From an uncultured Candidatus Melainabacteria bacterium (lineage in GTDB: Bacteria > Cyanobacteriota > Vampirovibrionia > Gastranaerophilales > Gastranaerophilaceae), in the NCBI GenBank assembly GCA_947364235.1, contig CANARY010000005.1, forward strand, positions 144,689-208,688: a stretch of 64,000 nt of DNA, given 5' to 3'. The notes beneath the pieces are model-generated. The model was not told the DNA's origin and did no database searches. It was given only the letters and a program-made list of their open reading frames with translations. Both the position numbers and the translations under genes were made by a program. This document shows, one piece after another, positions 1 to 8,895 of the stretch (position 1 is the stretch's first letter; the number at the start of each line of letters is the position of its first letter).

Positions 1-589
1 ATTCCAACTCTACCGGAGTTTCACGTCCGAATATAGAAACCATTGCTCTAAGCTTAGCCTTATCTGGATAAACTTCTGTAATATCACCAACAAATTCAGC
101 AAATGGTCCTGAAATAATTCTAACTTTTTCACCAACTTTAACATCCATTTCAACTTTTTGAGTTTGAGCTGTTGAACGGTGAATAATTTTCTTGATTTCA
201 CTATCTTTAGCAGGAATAGGCTTCTTAGCAGAACCTACAAACTTAGTAACACCTGCTGTATGCCTTACTACATACCAGCTGTCTTCGTCCATAATCATTT
301 CTACTAAAACATAACCTGGGAAAATCTTTTCCTCTTTTTCCTGTTTTCTTCCGCCTTTAATCTGGGTAATAGTCTTCTGCGGAACTTCTACTCGGAAAAT
401 TTTATCTGCCATGTTCATATATTCTATACGTTTTTCAAGGTTGCTTTTAACCTTATTTTCGTATCCTGAATAAGTGTGAACAATGTACCAGCGTTTTTGA
501 TTTTTCTTATCAGAAGATTTTGGAGCATCAAATTCCGGTGTTTCTTCCGCCAATTCTTCATTCATAATGTTTTCGTCTTTTTCAGTCAT
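1..589 (-). CDS. nusG: Transcription termination/antitermination factor NusG (3' end cut by window)
   Basis: NusG binds RNA polymerase, modulates pausing and Rho termination, and couples transcription to ribosomes. The start ATG is at 589-587 after a GGG-containing weak Shine-Dalgarno; 196 codons are visible before the window edge. A charged N-terminal extension of about 30 residues precedes the NGN domain (RWYIVHTYSGYE, then FPGYVLVEM). The KOW segment follows (GEKVRIISGPFAEF) and the visible end reads FGRETPVELE, so only a few residues are missing. It lies 17 bases after secE, the standard secE-nusG order that normally continues into rplK/rplA. Assignment is from family motifs and synteny. 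Confidence 0.96.
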   Translation of the reverse strand, partial: MTEKDENIMNEELAEETPEFDAPKSSDKKNQKRWYIVHTYSGYENKVKSNLEKRIEYMNMADKIFRVEVPQKTITQIKGGRKQEKEEKIFPGYVLVEMIMDEDSWYVVRHTAGVTKFVGSAKKPIPAKDSEIKKIIHRSTAQTQKVEMDVKVGEKVRIISGPFAEFVGDITEVYPDKAKLRAMVSIFGRETPVELE

Positions 590-606
590 TATTCTTACCC
601 TTCAAA

Positions 607-807
607 TTAAAACTTTGATAATAACATTTTGAATATTATATCCACAAAGTAAATAAATACTGTAAATATAAACACTATGGCAACAACAAAAAATGTTTCT
701 ACAACAACCTGATGTTTTTCGGGCCAGGTAATTTTGCCCCACTCAGTTCTTACGCCTTTAAAATATGATATTATATTTTTTTTTGCTGTTTCAAAAGTAT
801 TATTCAT
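607..807 (-). CDS. secE: Preprotein translocase subunit SecE
   Basis: SecE is the small stabilising subunit of the SecYEG protein-conducting channel. This 66-residue form has the bacterial minimum: a short amphipathic cytoplasmic helix with the conserved TEWGKITWPEK stretch, then one transmembrane helix (about residues 35-57). The start ATG follows an AAGG Shine-Dalgarno. It sits between tRNA-Trp and nusG, the common bacterial arrangement, which with the WGKITWP motif makes the call secure. Confidence 0.96.
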   Translation of the reverse strand: MNNTFETAKKNIISYFKGVRTEWGKITWPEKHQVVVETFFVVAIVFIFTVFIYFVDIIFKMLLSKF

Positions 808-838
808 TTACTCAATTACCTTTATATTTTAAATAATT

Positions 839-911
839 CGCGCCCTGAAGGACTCGAACCCTCGACATCCGGTTTTGGAGACCGACGTTCTACCGACTGA
901 ACTAAGGACGC
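839..911 (-). tRNA. trnW: tRNA-Trp (anticodon CCA)
   Basis: Read on the minus strand, a 73-base cloverleaf can be drawn. The acceptor is GCGTCCT with AGGGCGC (one G-T pair) and discriminator G. The anticodon stem is TCGGT/ACCGG around loop CTCCAAA, giving anticodon CCA. The T arm is GAGGG/CCTTC around TTCGAGT. No CCA end is encoded. Position between rpmG and secE is typical of many bacteria. Confidence 0.96.
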
Positions 912-942
912 ACGTTAGGTGGCAAAGTGCCACCAGCTATAC

Positions 943-1110
943 TTATTTTGTTTCTTTATGAGTAGTATGCTTTTTGCAAGAAGGGCAGTATTTGCTTAAC
1001 TCTAATCTGTCCTTAATGTTTTTTTTGTTTTTTACAGTTGTGTAATTTCTTTCTTTGCAATCTTCACAAGCAAGAACTACCATTCTATCGTTTTTACCTT
1101 TGATACCCAT
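943..1110 (-). CDS. rpmG: Large ribosomal subunit protein bL33
   Basis: A 55-residue bL33. It starts [10 protein letters not shown] and carries two zinc-ribbon cysteine pairs (CEDC near residues 15-18 and CPSC near 42-45), so it is the zinc-binding C+ form rather than the cysteine-free form. The N-terminal extension before VVLACEDC is typical of the type. An AAGGA Shine-Dalgarno precedes the ATG. It is first in the visible rpmG, tRNA-Trp, secE, nusG series, all on the minus strand. Confidence 0.95.
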   Translation of the reverse strand: MGIKGKNDRMVVLACEDCKERNYTTVKNKKNIKDRLELSKYCPSCKKHTTHKETK

Positions 1111-1162
1111 TTCTAAGTTCCTTTATATTACCGTTAAATTGTTCTTTTTATGAGACCTATCT

Positions 1163-1187
1163 AAAAAGAATGTGCTAAACACATTCT
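1163..1187 (-). terminator. Rho-independent terminator of the GLUG-flagellin gene
   Basis: On the minus strand AGAATGTG pairs with CACATTCT around a 5-base loop, followed by TTTT. It lies about 70 bases after the stop of the flagellin gene and separates it from rpmG. Confidence 0.75.
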
Positions 1188-1256
1188 CTCAAAATTCGGC
1201 GTATGAATAAATTCTAAAATAAACAAAAATAAATTGCAAATAATTGTGAAGATTTT

Positions 1257-2933
1257 TTACAGAAGCTGAAGAGCAGCAGCAGGAGCCTGGTTTGCAGTCG
1301 AAAGAAGTGTTGCTGAAGCCTGCTGCAAAATCTGATTTCTGATATATTCACTTGAAACCTCCCCTATATCAGCATCACGCATCGTTGACAAAGATGAAGT
1401 AATATTATCTACACTCACACTTATACTCTCCAGTGCAGATTCCAGCCGATTATAAACTGAGCCTATCTCAGTCTGCTTACTGCTTACAACAGACATTATG
1501 CTGTCAATACGATTTAAAGCCTTTCGAGCACTTTCTGAGCTTGAAATCGCCATACCGGATATTGAAAAATCAAATGCAGTATCAATCATTATTTGAGATT
1601 CCATGCCTGAGTTAATACCAACCTGAAAATAAATTTCTGTATTTATTTGAGGCTGGAGTAAAGCGGCTCCAGGAAGCATACCGCTTAATATTAATTCTTT
1701 TAGCTCTGCAGAAGTTACTCCTGTTACACCGGCAGCATTACCTAAACCAACTCCGCCTGTTTGGCCTGATTTCTGAGTGTCCCAATAACAAGTATTGAGA
1801 GTCCCGTTATCATTCCAGCCTAGAAATCCGGCAGTATTACTATTTCCTGTAACACTTCCTGAAGAATAAGATTTTGAAATACTTCCTTGAGAATTCTGGC
1901 CAACAAGTCCGCCGACACTTGTATTGCCTGAAACATCACCCTTCGAAAAACTATTTGTTATTGTTGAATTATCTGTATTATGCCCGACAAGCCCGCCTGC
2001 TCTGTAATCATCTGCACTTACAGAGGCTAATGAATAACAATCTTTTACAACTGAGCTGTAAATATTGCTTCCTGCAACAGCTCCAACATCACTGTAACCG
2101 GAAACTCTTCCAGCTACAAAACAGTTGGAAATTGTACTATTATAACTATAGCCTGCAATAGCTCCAACCCACATTTTACCGTTTACTTCTGCATCTTCCA
2201 GCCCAAGATTAGTAATTTTACCGCCTTCCATCCTCCCAATTAATCCAACGTAATCATAAGTATCGCGATTAAGGATTAAATTTGTAATCGAATGACCATT
2301 ACCATTAAGCTCACCCGTAAAAGGATTATTTATATTTCCAACTACATCCCAGTTATAACCCGACAAATCAATATCTTTCATCAAAATGTATTTTCCGCCT
2401 AAGTTATTTTTCATCGCTTGAAGCTGGTCAGCAGTTTTAATAATAGAATAGCCTTGAGCTAAAGCTTCTTCCTCTGTTAAAATAGCAACCTCTTCGTCAT
2501 TTGTTATAATAGGCTCTTTAAAAAGTTTAATGCCATTATACTCCGCATTTGAAATAATTCTTCTTATTTCATCAATACGTATATTAAACTCTGCCTGAAT
2601 AGCATTTAGCGAATCTTTTCCATATATACCGTTTGAAGCTTGCTCTGCAAGATCACGCATTCTGGATAAATGAGATGTCACAAGATTTAAATTTTCTTCT
2701 GCTGTCGTAAGTAAATCCATACCCATTGCAGTATTGCTTTGAGCTATCTGATAAGATGATAATTTACTTGAATATTGAGTTGAAATCGAATAACCAGCTG
2801 CATTATCACCAGCATGGTTTATTTTAAAACCAGTAGTTAATTTTTCAATTGCACTATTCAACCTTGCCGTAGAACAAGCAAGATTTTTTTGCACAATATT
2901 ACTCACGTGATTTGTGGTTATAGTTAAACTCAA
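1257..2933 (-). CDS. Flagellin with an inserted GLUG-repeat domain
   Basis: A 558-residue flagellin-type protein. Residues 1-140 are the conserved flagellin N-terminal helical region (KLTTGFKINHAGDNAAGYSI, RMRDLAEQASNG, EYNGIKLF). Residues 430-558 are the matching C-terminal region (NRLESALESI, STMRDADIGEVSSEYI, then QILQQASATLL). Where flagellins have their variable surface domain, residues 160-405 hold a different module with six tandem GLUG repeats of about 24-28 residues (patterns such as GGLVGQNSQGSI and NCFVAGRVSG), known from surface adhesins and IgA-protease-type proteins. The start is TTG with AAGGA upstream; a weak alternative is not apparent. The filament core is intact, so it should export and polymerise by the flagellar type III route, displaying the repeat domain outside (inference). 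Confidence 0.9.
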   Translation of the reverse strand: MSLTITTNHVSNIVQKNLACSTARLNSAIEKLTTGFKINHAGDNAAGYSISTQYSSKLSSYQIAQSNTAMGMDLLTTAEENLNLVTSHLSRMRDLAEQASNGIYGKDSLNAIQAEFNIRIDEIRRIISNAEYNGIKLFKEPIITNDEEVAILTEEEALAQGYSIIKTADQLQAMKNNLGGKYILMKDIDLSGYNWDVVGNINNPFTGELNGNGHSITNLILNRDTYDYVGLIGRMEGGKITNLGLEDAEVNGKMWVGAIAGYSYNSTISNCFVAGRVSGYSDVGAVAGSNIYSSVVKDCYSLASVSADDYRAGGLVGHNTDNSTITNSFSKGDVSGNTSVGGLVGQNSQGSISKSYSSGSVTGNSNTAGFLGWNDNGTLNTCYWDTQKSGQTGGVGLGNAAGVTGVTSAELKELILSGMLPGAALLQPQINTEIYFQVGINSGMESQIMIDTAFDFSISGMAISSSESARKALNRIDSIMSVVSSKQTEIGSVYNRLESALESISVSVDNITSSLSTMRDADIGEVSSEYIRNQILQQASATLLSTANQAPAAALQLL

Positions 2934-2955
2934 TACAACATATCCTTATATACTT

Positions 2956-2983
2956 ATTATATGCTGAACATCTTATTTGTCAA
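2956..2983 (-). promoter_or_regulatory. Consensus sigma-70 promoter for the GLUG-flagellin gene
   Basis: On the minus strand, TTGACA at 2983-2978 and TATAAT at 2961-2956 are separated by 16 bases; both hexamers match consensus exactly. The predicted start is near 2949, about 15 bases before the TTG start codon. No sigma-28 element is visible here, unlike the gene at 58526. Confidence 0.8.
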
Positions 2984-3029
2984 TCATCGGGTATTATTTG
3001 TGCTAAGATTATAATAGGAGGTTGAAGAA

Positions 3030-4295
3030 ATGATTAAATCAATAATTTTAGCGGCTGGCAAAGGCACAAGAATGAAATCTGAAATGCCAAAAGTATTACA
3101 TACAATTTTTAACAAAGAATTAGTTGGATATATTTTAGATGCAGTTAATGGTATTACAGACGAAAATTTTGTTATAGTAGGCCACCAGGCAGAACTTGTT
3201 GAAAAGTACATAAAAAATAATTATGAAAACTCAAAATGTATATTGCAATCACCGCAATTAGGAACCGGACATGCAGTAAGCATGGCGCTTCCTTATCTTA
3301 AAGATTATGAAGGAGATATTGTTATTCTTTGCGGCGACACTCCGCTTATAACTTCGGAAACAATTAAAGAATTTGTTGAAAGTCATAAAGCTAATAATTC
3401 AGATTTAACAGTAATGAGCGCTATTTTTGAAAATCCTGCAAATTATGGACGAATTGTTAGAAATTCAGATGGCTCTTTAAACTCAATTGTGGAAGAAAAA
3501 GATGCTTCTTCTGAACAAAAAGCAATTAAAGAAATTAACGCAGGAATTTATTGTTTGAACTGGACTAAAATCAAATCAGCTTTTTCTGAGCTTAAATCTA
3601 ATAACGCACAAGGCGAATACTATTTAACAGACATTGTAAAATGGGGTAATGAAAATGGATTAAAAGTAAACGCATATACTCTTAAAAATAACGAAGAAAT
3701 ATTCGGCATTAACTCAAAAGCTCATCTTGCAGAAGCTTCAAAGATGCTTAATCAAAGAGTTATAAACAAACATCTTGAAAACGGAGTTCAAATTATTGAT
3801 CCGCAGTCAACTTGGATAAGTCCTGATACAGAGATTGGTGCTGATACTATTATTTATCCATCTTGTTATATAAACGGAAAAAACAAAATTGGAAAGCATT
3901 GTAAAATTGGACCATTTGCTCACTTAAGAGGAGATGTTATTCTTGAAGACAACGTTAAAATAGGAAATTTTGTTGAAGTCAAAAAGACTACAATAAAATC
4001 TCACACAAATGCTTGTCATCTTTCTTATTTAGGCGACTGCGAAATCGGTTCAGATGTAAATATAGGAGCAGGGACAATTACTGCGAATTACAACCCTTTA
4101 ACAAAAATCAAAAGCAAAACCATTATTAAAGACAATGTAAAAATTGGCTCAAACTCTGTTCTTGTAGCTCCGCTTACTATAGAAGAAGGAGCAAACGTCG
4201 GAGCATTGAGTGTTATTACTAAAAATGTACCAGCTTGGGCATTAACACTCACAAGAGCTCCTCTTAGAGTTTTAGAAAATTGGGTAAAAAAATAA
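3030..4295 (+). CDS. glmU: Bifunctional GlmU: glucosamine-1-phosphate acetyltransferase / GlcNAc-1-phosphate uridyltransferase
   Basis: GlmU makes UDP-GlcNAc for peptidoglycan and lipopolysaccharide. The N-terminal nucleotidyltransferase shows LAAGKGTRMKS (residues 7-17), QSPQLGTGHA and CGDTPLIT (about 101-108). From about residue 250 a left-handed beta-helix of hexapeptide repeats begins, carrying the acetyltransferase signature HLSYLGDCEIG and NIGAGTITANYN. At 421 residues it is somewhat shorter than the usual ~450-460, mostly at the C-terminus, but both active regions are present. The ATG follows a strong AGGAGG Shine-Dalgarno. It is a single gene ending in a hairpin terminator. Confidence 0.96.
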   Translation: MIKSIILAAGKGTRMKSEMPKVLHTIFNKELVGYILDAVNGITDENFVIVGHQAELVEKYIKNNYENSKCILQSPQLGTGHAVSMALPYLKDYEGDIVILCGDTPLITSETIKEFVESHKANNSDLTVMSAIFENPANYGRIVRNSDGSLNSIVEEKDASSEQKAIKEINAGIYCLNWTKIKSAFSELKSNNAQGEYYLTDIVKWGNENGLKVNAYTLKNNEEIFGINSKAHLAEASKMLNQRVINKHLENGVQIIDPQSTWISPDTEIGADTIIYPSCYINGKNKIGKHCKIGPFAHLRGDVILEDNVKIGNFVEVKKTTIKSHTNACHLSYLGDCEIGSDVNIGAGTITANYNPLTKIKSKTIIKDNVKIGSNSVLVAPLTIEEGANVGALSVITKNVPAWALTLTRAPLRVLENWVKK

Positions 4296-4326
4296 AAAAA
4301 AAGCGGCTATGAATGCCGCTTTTTTT
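4295..4326. terminator. Bidirectional terminator between glmU and the glycosyltransferase
   Basis: AGCGGC (4302-4307) pairs with GCCGCT (4315-4320) and the flanking A-run pairs with a T-run, so the structure can terminate both converging genes. Confidence 0.85.
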
Positions 4327-5002
4327 AAAACCTGTATTTAATCAAAGCCCATATCGCTTGAACGCCGTCTTTCCAGCCGATTTTCTTACCTTCTTCGTTT
4401 GTGCGTGCATTATATGAAATTGGTACTTCCATAAATTTTACCCCTCGTTTTAAAACTTTAGCTGTAATTTCCGGCTCAAAATCAAATTTATTAGACTCGA
4501 TTGTAATGTCTTTGATTACATCAGCTCTGAAAGCTTTGTAACACGTTTCCATATCGGTAAGGTAAGTGCCATACAAAATTCGCGTCATAAGAGAGAGAGC
4601 AACATTAGCTAAATAACTCATAAGTAAAAATTTACCGCTGTTTCTTGTATCTGCAAGCCTTGAACCATAAACAACATCAGCAGCACCTGTTGTTATAAGA
4701 TTTACAAGAGGTTTATAATCTTCCGGATTATATTCCAAATCAGCATCTTGAATAATAATTACATCTCCGTCAGCTGCGTTTAAACCGGTTCTTAAAGCTG
4801 CCCCTTTGCCCATGTTCTGCTTATGATATAAAACTTTATAAGGAAGTCCTGCGTAAAGTTCACGCGTCCCGTCTGTTGAAAAATCATCAATCAGAATAAT
4901 TTCTTTTTCCAAGCCGAAGTCAACCTTTTCAATCTGCTTTAAAATTTCAAGCAGTGAATTTTTTTCATTATAAACAGGTACAAGTATTGAAATCTTATTC
5001 AT
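4325..5002 (-). CDS. Family 2 glycosyltransferase, polyprenyl-phosphate mannosyltransferase-like
   Basis: A 225-residue single-domain GT-A fold enzyme. Visible motifs are ISILVPVYNEKNS at the N-terminus, IDDFSTDGT (about 38-46), QNMGKGAALRTGL (about 61-73) and the metal-binding QDADLEYNPED (about 85-95). This pattern is typical of dolichyl/undecaprenyl-phosphate mannose or glucose synthase-like GT2 proteins, which charge a lipid carrier at the inner membrane face. There is no C-terminal transmembrane pair, so it is the soluble DPM1-like form. The sugar donor cannot be read from sequence. It is divergent from the signalling operon starting at 5078. Confidence 0.85.
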   Translation of the reverse strand: MNKISILVPVYNEKNSLLEILKQIEKVDFGLEKEIILIDDFSTDGTRELYAGLPYKVLYHKQNMGKGAALRTGLNAADGDVIIIQDADLEYNPEDYKPLVNLITTGAADVVYGSRLADTRNSGKFLLMSYLANVALSLMTRILYGTYLTDMETCYKAFRADVIKDITIESNKFDFEPEITAKVLKRGVKFMEVPISYNARTNEEGKKIGWKDGVQAIWALIKYRF

Positions 5003-5026
5003 GTAAGCTCCCCAAATAATTAATTG

Positions 5027-5055
5027 TTGTCTGCAAACGAATTTTATTATATTAT
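5027..5055 (+). promoter_or_regulatory. Probable sigma-70 promoter of the HD-GYP signalling operon
   Basis: TTGTCT (5027-5032) and TATTAT (5050-5055) are 17 bases apart, with the GAGAGGG Shine-Dalgarno and ATG of the next gene about 22 bases downstream. Confidence 0.55.
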
Positions 5056-5077
5056 AAAATAAACAAGAGAGGGTGAA

Positions 5078-6745
5078 ATGACTTTAGAAAATTTTATTTA
5101 TGAGTCAGTTTCAGAAATACTCGACGGCGGGTATGAAGAAGTAAAAGAAGTTATTGAAAAACACAAAGATATTTACAAAGATGACACTGCTATATGTTTT
5201 AGCCTGCTTGCGCTGGGTGCTTTTTTAAAAAAAGATTATAACAGTTTTTATCAGTTCATGAATGATGCAGATTTTCTTGTTGATCAAGCAGAAAGTACAA
5301 TCACCAAAATATTGCATGAAATGATACTTGGATTTGTTAATTTTTCAGAAAAAAATACGGCACTTTATGCAATCAATTACAATAAAGCGCGAAAACTTTC
5401 TATTAAAAATCAAAGAACAGATTTCTTTGAAAAAATGAATAAACTTCTAAAATGTCCTCCAATAAGTCATTATAATAACCATAACCAGACTAAAGATCCT
5501 CTTATAGCACTGGTTAATATAGGTCAGGCTGTTGCAGCAGAAAAAAATATTAATTTATTAATAAAAACAATCGCAGAAGAAACTAAAACAGCTTTAAATG
5601 CTGATAGATGCACTGTTTATCTTTATGATAAAGATAAACATGAGCTTTATTCTAAAGTTGCAACCGGCTTAGATATAAAAGAGCTAAGGATACCTGCTGA
5701 TAAAGGACTTGCCGGACATGTTATGCAGACAGGCGAAACTATTAATATAAAAGATGCATACAGCGATAAACGATTCAATTCTGATGTAGATAAGAAAACA
5801 GGTTACAGAACAAAAACAATTCTTTGCATGCCGATAAAAAACTTTACTCAGGAAATTATAGGCGTATTTCAGGTTCTTAACAAATTCGATGAATACTTTA
5901 CTCCTGATGATGAAGACTTACTTGTTGCAATCGCTTCAAGCGCAGGCATTTCTCTGGAAAATGCACAGCTGTTTGAAAGGCAGAGAAAACTTTTAGAAGA
6001 ACAAAAAGTTGTATTAGACAGCTTTATTGAAACATTAGCAACATCCATTGATGCACGCGATAAAATCACATCTGGTCATTCTTCCAGGGTAAAAATGTAT
6101 GCATCTTTGATTGCTCAAGAATTTGGCATGGAAAAAAATGATTTATATATTCTTGAAAAAGCTGCCGCACTTCATGATATCGGGAAAATAGGCATAAGAG
6201 ATTCAGTCCTTCAAAAAGAAGGAAAGCTTACACCGGAAGAATATAAACACATTCAGCAGCACGTAGAAATCACGCATCATATCTTAGAAAAAATTCACAT
6301 GTCAAAGGATTTTCAAGAAATTACAGAAATTGCCTGCTCTCACCACGAAAAATTTGACGGCAGCGGTTATTACAGACATCTTAAAGGCGAAGATATTCCA
6401 TTTGGCGGCAGAATACTTGCGGTATCTGATGTTTTTGATGCAATAACTTCAAAAAGGCATTACCGTGACAAGATGCCGATTGAAAAAGTTATTGATATCA
6501 TTAAAAACGGAGCAGGTACACATTTTGACCCGCTTGTTGTAGAAAAATTCCTTGATATAAAACTTAACAAAATAGTCGATGTTTTTACAACCGAAAACTA
6601 CATGACTATTGAAAAAGAAGATTTAAAAACTTTAGAGAAATATAATCTACTTGATTTATATTACTCAATAGTAAATAATTGTAGTAACAAATTACTGCAA
6701 GTTTTTAATACTTATTATGTAGGCATTGATTTAGAGCATGAATAA
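5078..6745 (+). CDS. GAF and HD-GYP domain protein, probable cyclic-di-GMP phosphodiesterase
   Basis: A 555-residue cytoplasmic signalling protein. Residues 1-135 are helical and unassigned. Residues about 143-310 form a GAF sensor domain (DKGLAGHVMQTGE, CMPIKN, GVFQVLNKF). After a short coiled-coil linker, residues 320-500 form an HD-GYP domain with LHDIGKIGI, a following Hx(3) cluster, HHEKFDGSGYY and RILAVSDVFDAITS. The HD metal residues are kept but the defining GYP triad reads GYY. HD-GYP proteins hydrolyse c-di-GMP and often control motility. The next gene starts 8 bases before its stop, so it heads an operon. Family call is firm; activity with GYY is inferred. Confidence 0.88.
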   Translation: MTLENFIYESVSEILDGGYEEVKEVIEKHKDIYKDDTAICFSLLALGAFLKKDYNSFYQFMNDADFLVDQAESTITKILHEMILGFVNFSEKNTALYAINYNKARKLSIKNQRTDFFEKMNKLLKCPPISHYNNHNQTKDPLIALVNIGQAVAAEKNINLLIKTIAEETKTALNADRCTVYLYDKDKHELYSKVATGLDIKELRIPADKGLAGHVMQTGETINIKDAYSDKRFNSDVDKKTGYRTKTILCMPIKNFTQEIIGVFQVLNKFDEYFTPDDEDLLVAIASSAGISLENAQLFERQRKLLEEQKVVLDSFIETLATSIDARDKITSGHSSRVKMYASLIAQEFGMEKNDLYILEKAAALHDIGKIGIRDSVLQKEGKLTPEEYKHIQQHVEITHHILEKIHMSKDFQEITEIACSHHEKFDGSGYYRHLKGEDIPFGGRILAVSDVFDAITSKRHYRDKMPIEKVIDIIKNGAGTHFDPLVVEKFLDIKLNKIVDVFTTENYMTIEKEDLKTLEKYNLLDLYYSIVNNCSNKLLQVFNTYYVGIDLEHE

Positions 6746-8255
6746 AACATTACAAAAACTATTAATAGCTGCATTAATTCTTACAGGGGTATCATCTGTA
6801 TCAGCTGAAGAATCAAAACCTTTAAAAGTAAAGGCTGAAGCAAATGCTGCAAATATGGAAATGGTAGTAAAAGATAATTTTATTAAATCTAAATACGCTT
6901 CTGCTGAAAATAGATTTGCCCAGAGTAATGTTAAAGCATCTTATGATGATTTCAATGACCTCATTCAAAGAGCTTCGCACGAAGATTATGTATTTCTTGT
7001 ATACGGTATAAAAATGGCTGAATATGGCTTTTTTGACCTAACAAATGACTTATTGACAAAGCTGGATAAAAACGGATTTACTGACTCGTATATTAAAGAC
7101 ATCAAAAGGTTTTATTACCCTTCTTCAATGGTCAGCCAGCGTGATTTAATATATCTTGCAGATGCTTATTCCAATATCGTTTACAACAATATGGCAATAG
7201 AAACTACTTCTGAGCTTTTAAACAGCAATCAAGCAAGTGAAAGCGATTATAAAAATTATTTAATCGCACTTGGATATTACAAATCTAACAACCTTGCACA
7301 AGCTTTGAAATACATTAACAATGCGATTGTTGAGAATGATACAAATGTAAATTATTTATCTTTAAAAGCAAAAATTCTGGCAGATTCAAATAAGCCGAAA
7401 CAAGCACTTAAAACTCTTGAAAAAATCAAAAAAACAGAATTTTTAACTCTGGACTTTCAGAAAAAAATTCGAGCAATAGAAGAATATGTTCTTTACAAAA
7501 CATCAAAAGATGATCCTTTAAAAGATTACCACCTTGCATATTATTATCATTTACAGGAAAAAAGCCTTCTTGCTGCAAAAGTGCTTCAATCATCTGTATT
7601 ACAGGCAAAACAATACAGTCCGTTAATATTCTCGCTTCTTGGCAAAATTTATTATGATAATGATGATGCTCAAAAAGGAGAAGAGTTTGCATCAAGAGCG
7701 TATAGAGAAGATAGAAACAATTATCTGGCTGTTATTACTCTTGCTGATTTGAACTATGAAAACAGAAAGTTTGAAGATGCTTTAAAATATTACCAAAAAG
7801 CAAGAAAATTAACTAAAGACATTGAACCTTCTGTAGGACTTGCAAAAACTTATCTAGCTTTAGAAAAAGACAAAAAATCGAAGAAAATCTATGAAAAACT
7901 TTTGAAAAAATACGAAAGTAATGAAGCTTTACTTGTTGATTCTCTTCAAGTGTTCCCATATAAAGCAGATGATTATCTTCCAAAAGTTGCAGCAATAGAC
8001 ATTTCAAACAATGAAATCTGGCTTGGACTTGCAAATCTGGCAATCAGAGACAAAAATTTTACACAAGCAGCAGCATATCTTAATAACTCATATTATATAG
8101 ATTCAAATAATTTTAAATATTATTATTACCTTAGCCTTGTTCTCAGGGCAAAAGGAGATATAGAACTTGCTAATCAGTCTTTAATCAGATGCTCTGCTTT
8201 AAATTCTGATTATGCAGCAGATGTAAATCCGGGGCATAGTGTGTATGAAAAGTAA
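6738..8255 (+). CDS. Exported TPR-repeat protein, function unknown
   Basis: A 505-residue protein with a Sec signal peptide (KLLIAALILTGVSSVSAEES, cleavage near residue 24) followed by helical repeats through most of its length. TPR-like units are visible at YYKSNNLAQALKYINNAI, LGKIYYDNDDAQKGEEF, DLNYENRKFEDALKYYQKA and LANLAIRDKNFTQAAAYL. TPR arrays mediate protein contacts. Because it is exported while its neighbours are cytoplasmic regulators, it may act on the periplasmic side of the same pathway. It overlaps the HD-GYP gene by 8 bases and the next response regulator by 17 bases, so translation is coupled. Confidence 0.85.
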   Translation: MNKTLQKLLIAALILTGVSSVSAEESKPLKVKAEANAANMEMVVKDNFIKSKYASAENRFAQSNVKASYDDFNDLIQRASHEDYVFLVYGIKMAEYGFFDLTNDLLTKLDKNGFTDSYIKDIKRFYYPSSMVSQRDLIYLADAYSNIVYNNMAIETTSELLNSNQASESDYKNYLIALGYYKSNNLAQALKYINNAIVENDTNVNYLSLKAKILADSNKPKQALKTLEKIKKTEFLTLDFQKKIRAIEEYVLYKTSKDDPLKDYHLAYYYHLQEKSLLAAKVLQSSVLQAKQYSPLIFSLLGKIYYDNDDAQKGEEFASRAYREDRNNYLAVITLADLNYENRKFEDALKYYQKARKLTKDIEPSVGLAKTYLALEKDKKSKKIYEKLLKKYESNEALLVDSLQVFPYKADDYLPKVAAIDISNNEIWLGLANLAIRDKNFTQAAAYLNNSYYIDSNNFKYYYYLSLVLRAKGDIELANQSLIRCSALNSDYAADVNPGHSVYEK

Positions 8256-8892
8256 CATTTTAATTGTAGAAGACCATGAGTTAACCAGATTCGGACTTAA
8301 GACAGCTTTTGAAGCATGCGATTTTATTGAAAAAATTTATGAAGTAGAGTCTGCAGAAAAAGGTATTGATATTGCTTCTTCTAACGAAATAAACTTGATA
8401 ATCATGGACTTGGGGCTTCCTGGCATGAACGGAATTGAAGCAACCAGACAAGTTAAAGATTTAAACAAAGATATAAAAATTGTTGTATTAACTTCACACA
8501 ATGATGAACAAGAAGTTCTAAACAGCTTAAAAGCAGGAGCAAATGCTTATTGTTCGAAAGAAATTAACCCTAAAAGGCTTATTCAGGTTGTTCAATCTGT
8601 TTTAGACGGAGCAGCATGGTTTGATCCTTCTATTTCACATATTGTATTAGAAGCTGCAACAAAATCTCAGAGTACAAGTTCTTCTAAGCCTGAAAAAAAC
8701 TACAGTTTAACTTCACGCGAAACCCAGATTTTAAAACTTATTACAGAAGGTTACAGCAATATTGAAATAGCTAAAGAACTTTTCGTAAGTATTAATACAA
8801 CAAAAGCGCATGTGGCAAGCATATTGCAAAAACTGGAAGTAGATGATAGACTACAAGCAGCACTTAAAGCTTTAAAAGAAAGATTGGTTTAA
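8239..8892 (+). CDS. NarL/FixJ-family response regulator
   Basis: A 217-residue two-domain regulator. The receiver domain (residues 1-120) keeps the acidic pair (VEDHE), the phospho-acceptor aspartate in IMDLGLPGMNG, the switch threonine in VLTSHND and lysine in CSKEI. The C-terminal LuxR-type helix-turn-helix (about 150-215) shows LTSRETQILKLITEGYSN and VSINTTKAHVASILQKL. It is expected to dimerise and bind DNA on phosphorylation. No histidine kinase is encoded next to it. It overlaps the upstream TPR gene and is followed after 3 bases by a second regulator. Confidence 0.92.
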   Translation: MCMKSNILIVEDHELTRFGLKTAFEACDFIEKIYEVESAEKGIDIASSNEINLIIMDLGLPGMNGIEATRQVKDLNKDIKIVVLTSHNDEQEVLNSLKAGANAYCSKEINPKRLIQVVQSVLDGAAWFDPSISHIVLEAATKSQSTSSSKPEKNYSLTSRETQILKLITEGYSNIEIAKELFVSINTTKAHVASILQKLEVDDRLQAALKALKERLV

Positions 8893-8895
8893 CGA

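Noticed and set aside
1874..2161. 95-codon plus-strand open frame inside the GLUG flagellin
   Set aside because: Shadow frame caused by the repeat composition.
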